7,939 bases of DNA from NCBI GenBank assembly GCA_030706265.1, contig JAUZOX010000104.1:1-7939 (forward strand), read 5' to 3'. Every line of letters begins with the position of its first letter. Positions within the stretch are counted from its first letter, which is position 1. Source of the stretch: Bacteroidota bacterium. GTDB taxonomy: Bacteria > Bacteroidota > Bacteroidia > Bacteroidales > Cfx3-03. The position numbers and the translations under genes are program-made. Of the stretch, positions 1-4,455 are shown in pieces. The notes under the pieces are model-generated. The model had not been told where the DNA came from. It was given only the letters and a program-made list of their open reading frames with translations, and did not search any database.

Positions 1-600
1 CGCAGACTCGAACCGGCAGAACGGGATGAAATGAAAGCCTTTACCCGTAACGCTGATGCGCTTACCCCGCTGCTGAAATTGTTTTCCAGTGAATCATGCA
101 ACCAGATCGCTTATGATGCTTTGCAGATTCACGGTGGCACCGGTTATATGAAGGACTTTCCAATTGAGCGGCTTACCCGCGATGCGCGCATAACCTCGAT
201 TTATGAAGGGACGTCACAGTTGCAGGTTGTTGCTGCAATGCGGTTTGTTGGAAACGGAATCTACTTAAAGATGATGCAGGACTTCGAAGCCCAGGAAGTG
301 AAAGCGGAATTTGAATTCTTGAAAAATATATTGGTAAAGATGACCGACCAATACAGCAAAACAGTAGATAGAGTTCAGGCCCTCAATGATACCGAATATT
401 TTGATTTCCATTCACGCCGGTTGGTAGAGATGGCTGGAAACGTTATTATTGGCTATCTTTTACTCAATGATGCAAACAGAAACAACAAGTTCAGTAAATC
501 AGCCGAGATCTTTATTCGACTGGGACGTTCGGAAAACATTCAGAAGGTTAGTTTCATCAATAATACTAATCTCAAAGATTTGAGCGGCTACAAATTGTAA
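1..600 (+). CDS. Acyl-CoA dehydrogenase, C-terminal part (5' end outside the window)
   Basis: This flavoenzyme family makes the trans-2-enoyl-CoA in the first step of fatty-acid beta-oxidation. The frame is open from base 1 with no stop, so the gene starts upstream; the ATG at 31 is internal. The family's C-terminal signature is clear: IHGGTGYMKDFPIERLTRD at about codons 43-61 of the visible part, then IYEGTSQLQ, whose Glu (codon at 205-207) matches the catalytic base of medium-chain-type acyl-CoA dehydrogenases. About 125 residues follow that motif, whereas the short 380-residue enzymes end soon after it. This suggests the longer class with a C-terminal helical extension (VLCAD-like, common in Bacteroidota). 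Chain-length specificity cannot be told. The gene ends 18 nt before a strong terminator and converges on the Nudix gene. The family is certain; the subclass is inferred. Confidence 0.93.
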   Translation, partial: RRLEPAERDEMKAFTRNADALTPLLKLFSSESCNQIAYDALQIHGGTGYMKDFPIERLTRDARITSIYEGTSQLQVVAAMRFVGNGIYLKMMQDFEAQEVKAEFEFLKNILVKMTDQYSKTVDRVQALNDTEYFDFHSRRLVEMAGNVIIGYLLLNDANRNNKFSKSAEIFIRLGRSENIQKVSFINNTNLKDLSGYKL

Positions 601-617
601 TTAATTCGATATCTATT

Positions 618-654
618 AAAAAAGCCCCGTAAATCTTTTTATGGGGCTTTTTTT
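618..654. terminator. Bidirectional intrinsic terminator between convergent genes
   Basis: AAAAAAGCCCC (618-628) pairs perfectly with GGGGCTTTTTT (643-653). The stem extends inward through a G-T wobble and four A/T pairs to a TCTT loop (634-637). The GC core is flanked by an A-run on one side and a T-run on the other, so the hairpin is followed by a U-tract whichever strand is transcribed. It lies 18 nt after the acyl-CoA dehydrogenase stop and 16 nt after the Nudix stop, as expected for a terminator shared by two convergent genes. Confidence 0.93.
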
Positions 655-669
655 GAAGTTACAATCTGG

Positions 670-1317
670 CTAGTCCATGAATCGGATTATTTCCAATAAT
701 TCGCTAAATATCATAGCGGTTGCGCCCCACATGTATTTTCCTTCGATTTCATAGCAGGGTATGTTGGGTAAAGTTGATCCATTTACGCGAATATCTTTTA
801 TCACCAGTGATTCTGGTCTTAAAAAGGTAAAAAGGTCGCAGGGGATGACTTCTTTTATTTCAACCGGATCAGGAACAAAGTTCGGTTTTATGAGGGTATA
901 GCCCACAACCGGATAGACCAGGAAATGACTTGGCGGAATATACAAAGGTGAGAGTTGCCCGAGGATGGTGACATCATCCGGAATTATTCCAACCTCTTCC
1001 CGGGCTTCGCGAAGAGCAGTAGCTACAAAATTGACATCCGTAAATTCTTGTTTGCCGCCCGGAAAAGCAATCTGGTTGCTGTGTATTCCATCATATTCGG
1101 GCCGAAGTATAAATACGGTTGAGATTTGCTCACCCTCTGGCCATAAAAGAATGAGTACCGCACTGTTACGAATGTTTTCCCCAGATTTCGGAATCCTTGA
1201 TTCTACAGGTCTGTGAGGTGGTGCCATTTTATTTTGAGCAATTGCACCTGGTAACGGTCCGGATAATGCTATTCTGAGTTTAGTCAGAAATTTCTTTTGA
1301 TCTCTGTTTGTTTTCAT
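670..1317 (-). CDS. Nudix hydrolase, CoA diphosphatase (NudL/NUDT7) type
   Basis: This protein probably cleaves CoA or acyl-CoA to 3',5'-ADP and (acyl-)phosphopantetheine, and so controls CoA turnover in the cytosol. It has 215 residues. The Nudix catalytic helix is REAREEVG (103-110), with the metal-binding Glu residues intact. It is preceded by HSNQIAFPGG (79-88), which matches the CoA-type signature next to the Nudix box (H..Q.AFPGG). The spacing from PGG to REAREE is one residue longer than the textbook Gx5Ex7REUxEExGU; as I recall the NudL/NUDT7 sequences, they share this spacing. The N-terminal GPLPG (20-24) and C-terminal WGATAMIFSELLEII (197-211) also look like family features. The start at 1317 is the only ATG before the conserved N-terminus; no Shine-Dalgarno site is seen. 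The gene is divergent from clpS and convergent with the acyl-CoA dehydrogenase. The Nudix fold is certain; the CoA substrate is inferred from motifs. Confidence 0.9.
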   Translation of the reverse strand: MKTNRDQKKFLTKLRIALSGPLPGAIAQNKMAPPHRPVESRIPKSGENIRNSAVLILLWPEGEQISTVFILRPEYDGIHSNQIAFPGGKQEFTDVNFVATALREAREEVGIIPDDVTILGQLSPLYIPPSHFLVYPVVGYTLIKPNFVPDPVEIKEVIPCDLFTFLRPESLVIKDIRVNGSTLPNIPCYEIEGKYMWGATAMIFSELLEIIRFMD

Positions 1318-1330
1318 TTTGTTCAGTATT

Positions 1331-1386
1331 AAACAAATTTCGATAAAATAGGTTTTAAAACCATATTTGATAAATCGAAATTGTTT
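1331..1386. repeat. Nested inverted repeat in the divergent Nudix-clpS promoter region
   Basis: The outer arms are AAACAAATTTCGAT (1331-1344) and ATCGAAATTGTTT (1374-1386). They are inverted copies that match apart from one extra A in the left arm. Inside them lies a perfect 12-bp palindrome, GGTTTTAAAACC (1351-1362). The structure fills most of the 101-nt gap between two divergent genes, so it could be an operator or a cruciform-forming element acting on one or both. Its role is inferred; the symmetry is read directly. Confidence 0.6.
1338..1369 (+). promoter_or_regulatory. Weak Bacteroidota-type promoter candidate for clpS
   Basis: TTTC (1338-1341) and CATATTTG (1362-1369) are separated by 20 nt. 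Each has one mismatch to the Bacteroidota -33/-7 consensus (TTTG and TAnnTTTG). Transcription would begin near 1375-1378, giving a leader of about 40 nt before clpS. The elements overlap the inverted repeat, so a protein bound there could block initiation. AT-rich DNA yields such matches by chance, so this is only a candidate. Confidence 0.22.
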
Positions 1387-1406
1387 TTAATTTATCTTTA
1401 TTGGAT

Positions 1407-1412
1407 AAAGGG
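1407..1412 (+). promoter_or_regulatory. Ribosome binding site that places the clpS start
   Basis: AAAGGG sits 6 nt before the ATG at 1419 and 9 nt before the ATG at 1422. It lies inside the reading frame if the upstream TTG at 1401 is taken as the start. This favours one of the two ATGs over the TTG. Confidence 0.5.
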
Positions 1413-1418
1413 AATTTA

Positions 1419-1706
1419 ATGATGATTAAAATTAAGAAATCAGTCAAACCGGGGGATGCATTATCTGAATCAGGAAATAATTATTCTCTTATCCTGTTCA
1501 ATGATGATGTTAATACATTTGAGTATGTCGTAGTTACATTAATGAAGGATTGCGATCATGACGCAGAGCAAGCATGGCAATGTGCCCTTATTGCACATCA
1601 TAATGGAAAATGCGAGGTTAAAAAGGGGATGAAAGAAGACTTAAGGCGCCGGTGTTCGATCATGATAAAAAAAGGACTAAACGTAGAAATCATAAAGAAA
1701 CCTTAG
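1419..1706 (+). CDS. clpS: ClpS, ATP-dependent Clp protease adaptor
   Basis: ClpS is a cytosolic adaptor that binds proteins with N-degron residues (Leu, Phe, Tyr, Trp) and hands them to ClpA- or ClpC-type unfoldases for degradation by ClpP. With the ATG at 1419 the product has 95 residues, close to the usual 80-110. The core is YSLILFNDDVNTFEYVV (22-38), where NDD (28-30) holds the acidic residues that grip the substrate's alpha-amino group. AHHNGK (59-64) follows, with His60 aligning with E. coli His66 of the binding pocket. The N-terminal tail of about 20 residues fits the flexible arm that enters the unfoldase. The frame extends 18 nt upstream to a TTG (1401), but the Shine-Dalgarno-like AAAGGG favours 1419 or 1422. 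It is co-directional with the RelA/SpoT gene 163 nt downstream. Confidence 0.92.
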   Translation: MMIKIKKSVKPGDALSESGNNYSLILFNDDVNTFEYVVVTLMKDCDHDAEQAWQCALIAHHNGKCEVKKGMKEDLRRRCSIMIKKGLNVEIIKKP

Positions 1707-1745
1707 CATTGAAAGGGTCAGAGCGCTTGCTTTAAAATATAAAGA

Positions 1746-1768
1746 GCTGCTGCGGAAAATTCAGCAGC
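1746..1768 (+). terminator. Hairpin after clpS, possible weak terminator
   Basis: GCTGCTG (1746-1752) pairs perfectly with CAGCAGC (1762-1768) around a 9-nt loop, 40 nt after the clpS stop. No U-tract follows (CATATTATG comes next), so it is not a standard intrinsic terminator. It may instead be a 3'-end stabilising or partial termination structure between clpS and the downstream gene. Confidence 0.4.
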
Positions 1769-1869
1769 CATATTATGATAGTTAAAAGATAGTAAAGAGA
1801 ATCTGTACTCCGGGCTGTGTAGGGGGGAGGCAATTTTAAAATCGTTTATTAGTTACTTGTGTAAATACG

Positions 1870-4095
1870 ATGCAGGTTATGAAAAGGAAAATTACAGAAG
1901 AGGAGAAGAAGTTAATTATTTCACATTATAAGAAATTAATCTCTGCTTGTGATTTTGCCACAAAACAAGAAAAAGTACTTATCCGGAGAGCATATGACCA
2001 TGCGTTATCGAAATACGCGGACCGGACTATTGAAACCGGTGAATTTCAAATGGCTCATACGGCCTCAATTGCGACCATTGTAGCTTCTGAGATCGGATTA
2101 AAATCTCCGTCGGTGATTGCAACCCTGTTACAGGATTTGGCACCGGATAAAGAAAAGGAGCTGGCTGAAATACGAAAGGAATTTGGCGATACGGTAGCTA
2201 ATTTGGTTGAATCACTCCATAAGGTTTCGAATCTTCAAACCGAAAAGATTGAAAATAAAAGTGAAAATTTTATAAAATATCTTCTCAGCATTGCAGACGA
2301 CGTCAAAGTCGTGTTGATAAAATTAGCGGACCGGCTCCATTATATGAGGATGCTTGATGCACTTCCGGAAACTAAAAGAAAAAAAATTGCTTCCGAGACA
2401 AAGAATCTATATACCCCCTTGGCTCACAGGTTGGGGCTTTATAAAATCAAAACCGAGCTTGAGGAATTATCCATGAAATATGGTAATCCTGATGCCTATT
2501 TTGAGATATTGAGAAAGCTTGAGGCTTCAAAAGTGGAACAGGGGAAATATATGAAAGCCTTTATTGAACCGATTACGGCCGAGCTGGATCTGTTAAAATT
2601 TGATTATGAGATAAAATGGCGAACAAAAGCAGTTTCGTCAATTTATCAAAAGATGCTTAAACAGCAGGTTCCATTCGAGGAAGTATTCGACATTTTTGCC
2701 GTTCGCATTATTATCAATTGTGGAGGTGAAGATGAAAAAATAAATTGCTGGCATGTCTATTCTATTGTAACAAATCTATATAAACCGAATCTGGAGCGCA
2801 TGCGCGACTGGATTACCAGTCCACGTGAAAATGGATACGAATCGTTACACGCTACAGTTTTGGGCGCTCAGGACAAATGGGTCGAAGTCCAGATAAGAAC
2901 AAGGCGCATGGATGAAAATGCCGAAAAGGGGATAGCTGCTCACTGGCGTTATAAGGAATCAAAGAAAAATATTGAAAGCGACAGTTGGCTCAATCTGATT
3001 CGGGAAATGATGGAAAAGGAGTCTTATGGCGAGGATGGGCACGAAGAAGATTCCAAAATTGAGACAAACATCGATAAAATTTATGTCTTTACACCACAGG
3101 GCGATCTAATCCGTCTTTCAGCAAACGCAACCGTATTGGATTTTGCCTTTGCGGTACATAGTAATATTGGGGCTCATTGTACCGGCGCAAGAGTAAACGG
3201 TCAAATAGTACCCTTGAAATACGTATTGAAAAATGGAGACCAGGTATTAGTCCTTACTTCCAAAAATCAAAAGCCCAATCTTGACTGGCTTAACTGGGTA
3301 AACACGCCAAGAGCTAAAGCCAAGGTGAAAAGGGCGTTAAAAGAAATTGAATATAAGAAAGCGGAAGAAGGTCGTGAAATACTTAAGCGCAAAATAGGGC
3401 AGTTAAAACTTACTTATACAGATGAGTTGGTTCAAAAACTATTTGCTTATTTTAAATGTAACAGTGCCCTTGATTTTTATCAGGCTATTGCTGATGAAAA
3501 GGTTACCTCAATTCAGATTCGGGACGCACTCATCACTCCTGTAAAAGAAGAGGTCAAAGCCGTCCCACCCAGGATATTGCCCCCGACCAAGGCATTACCT
3601 GCTGAATCAAGCCATATTAAAAAACAAAATCTGATTATAATAAATGACGATTCAGAAATTGAACATTATAAACTTGCCCGTTGCTGTAATCCTGTTTTTG
3701 GAGATCCCATTTTTGGTTTTGTCACCGTTGGCGAAGGACTGAAAATTCATCGGGATGATTGTCCGAATGCCCGTCAACTGATAAATCGTTTTGGATACAG
3801 GGTGGTTAAGGCAAGATGGGTTGAAGCCGAGCCGGGACAAGTTACCATGTTCACTGCAGATGTGCTGATACAAGGAACTGACCAACTTGGAATCGTCAAT
3901 GAGATATCGAGGATCATATCGAATGAAATGCAAATCACCATTCGTTCGATCAGCATTGAATCAAAACCCAATAGCCGCTTTGAAGGGAAGGTGAAGGTGG
4001 CGGTACAGAATGCAAAACATCTTGACTTTCTGATTACCAAGCTTCGCAAACTGGATGGCGTCGTTAAGGCGAATTGGATGCATACCAATGAATGA
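1870..4095 (+). CDS. Long RelA/SpoT homologue: (p)ppGpp synthetase with degenerate hydrolase domain
   Basis: This is a cytosolic stringent-response enzyme that makes (p)ppGpp from ATP and GDP/GTP. Its 741 residues show the full long-RSH order. The HD domain (about 35-200) is degenerate: His63, Asp89, Asp93 and Asp154 remain, but the HD motif reads Gln88-Asp89, the usual ED pair reads Pro92-Asp93, the Arg of the RKSGE-type motif is Ile54, and ADRLHN ends in Tyr158. The synthetase domain (about 230-365) looks intact: RTKAVSSIYQKM (251-262), FDIFAVR (273-279), RMRD (310-313), NGYESLH (321-327) and VEVQIRT (338-344). A TGS domain (about 404-463, with the conserved His430-Ser), a helical linker, a conserved-Cys domain (Cys605-Cys606, His627, Cys631) and an ACT domain (about 660-735) follow. 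The ATG at 1879 is an alternative start. The family is certain; loss of hydrolase is inferred. Confidence 0.95.
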   Translation: MQVMKRKITEEEKKLIISHYKKLISACDFATKQEKVLIRRAYDHALSKYADRTIETGEFQMAHTASIATIVASEIGLKSPSVIATLLQDLAPDKEKELAEIRKEFGDTVANLVESLHKVSNLQTEKIENKSENFIKYLLSIADDVKVVLIKLADRLHYMRMLDALPETKRKKIASETKNLYTPLAHRLGLYKIKTELEELSMKYGNPDAYFEILRKLEASKVEQGKYMKAFIEPITAELDLLKFDYEIKWRTKAVSSIYQKMLKQQVPFEEVFDIFAVRIIINCGGEDEKINCWHVYSIVTNLYKPNLERMRDWITSPRENGYESLHATVLGAQDKWVEVQIRTRRMDENAEKGIAAHWRYKESKKNIESDSWLNLIREMMEKESYGEDGHEEDSKIETNIDKIYVFTPQGDLIRLSANATVLDFAFAVHSNIGAHCTGARVNGQIVPLKYVLKNGDQVLVLTSKNQKPNLDWLNWVNTPRAKAKVKRALKEIEYKKAEEGREILKRKIGQLKLTYTDELVQKLFAYFKCNSALDFYQAIADEKVTSIQIRDALITPVKEEVKAVPPRILPPTKALPAESSHIKKQNLIIINDDSEIEHYKLARCCNPVFGDPIFGFVTVGEGLKIHRDDCPNARQLINRFGYRVVKARWVEAEPGQVTMFTADVLIQGTDQLGIVNEISRIISNEMQITIRSISIESKPNSRFEGKVKVAVQNAKHLDFLITKLRKLDGVVKANWMHTNE

Positions 4096-4124
4096 TATTG
4101 GTGAAGTTAAAGCCGTATCATTCA
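4089..4124 (+). other. Stem-loop overlapping the stop codon of the RelA/SpoT gene
   Basis: TGAATGATA (4089-4097) pairs perfectly with TATCATTCA (4116-4124) around an 18-nt loop, and the left arm covers the TGA stop (4093-4095). A competing pairing, GGTGAA (4100-4105) with TTCACC (4121-4126), uses the same right side. There is no U-tract, so I do not call it a terminator. It may stabilise the mRNA end or be chance. Confidence 0.3.
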
Positions 4125-4211
4125 CCTACCATGACTATGCTCCACAAAATTCAACTTTTGAACTGGTAAATCCTTAAAATCAAAGAACTATTCTTTAAGA
4201 GATATTTTGAT

Positions 4212-4238
4212 AAAGTGGGCTTCATTCACTATTTTTTT
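4212..4238 (+). terminator. Weak terminator candidate for the RelA/SpoT gene
   Basis: AGTG (4214-4217) and CACT (4227-4230) form a short stem around a 9-nt loop, followed after one base by seven T. The T-run fits an intrinsic terminator, but the stem is only four pairs, so the call is weak. Confidence 0.25.
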
Positions 4239-4315
4239 GTTATTGAATTTCGATCATTTTGAAATAATTTATTGGGGAAAACAAAAAAATAAAATGGTAT
4301 TAATAATAGATTAGT

Positions 4316-4343
4316 TTGATAAGTATAGATTGATAGGTATATA
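4316..4343. repeat. Imperfect 14-bp tandem direct repeat
   Basis: TTGATAAGTATAGA (4316-4329) is followed directly by TTGATAGGTATATA (4330-4343), with 12 of 14 positions identical. It lies 113 nt before the barrel-protein start. It could be a pair of regulator binding sites, but the DNA is AT-rich and chance is possible. Confidence 0.35.
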
Positions 4344-4455
4344 ATATTAGGAATACTTTAACTTTTTATTAATAAACTTAATGCTTCCGGAATTGTCTAA
4401 TACTATAACTTCCGAGATTATTTTTCATTAATATTATCCACCAAAATTAAAGAAT

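Larger units (their letters stand above)
4096..4455. other. 360-nt AT-rich non-coding gap upstream of the barrel-protein gene
   Basis: No convincing gene is present; the open frames I read here are very short (for example 12 codons from 4131 and 16 codons from 4381). It contains the stem-loop at the rel stop, a small hairpin AAAGAA-CTA-TTCTTT (4182-4196), and a 4-bp stem AGTG/CACT (4214-4230) followed closely by a run of seven T (4232-4238), which might end rel transcription. It also holds the 14-bp imperfect direct repeat at 4316-4343 and the palindrome TTCCGGAA (4385-4392). No good -33/-7 promoter pair was found, though the barrel-protein promoter presumably lies here. Confidence 0.6.

Noticed and set aside
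965..1216. Plus-strand open frame of 83 codons
   Set aside because: It lies antisense within the Nudix gene, whose motifs are clear; the product resembles no family I know.
1401..1418. TTG at 1401 as the clpS start
   Set aside because: The Shine-Dalgarno-like AAAGGG (1407-1412) would lie inside the gene, and two ATGs follow at suitable spacing.
1821..1830. Purine run AGGGGGGAGG as a ribosome binding site for the RelA/SpoT gene
   Set aside because: It ends 39 nt before the ATG at 1870, and no in-frame start codon lies at a usable distance from it (the frame meets TAA at 1837).
3652..4088. Two minus-strand open frames (3652-3933 and 3774-4088)
   Set aside because: Both are antisense shadows of the Cys-domain and ACT-domain part of the RelA/SpoT gene.
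4254..4261. TCATTTTG as a -7 element for the barrel-protein gene
   Set aside because: It has one mismatch and the nearest TTTG upstream (4236-4239) is only 14 nt away, too close for the -33 element.
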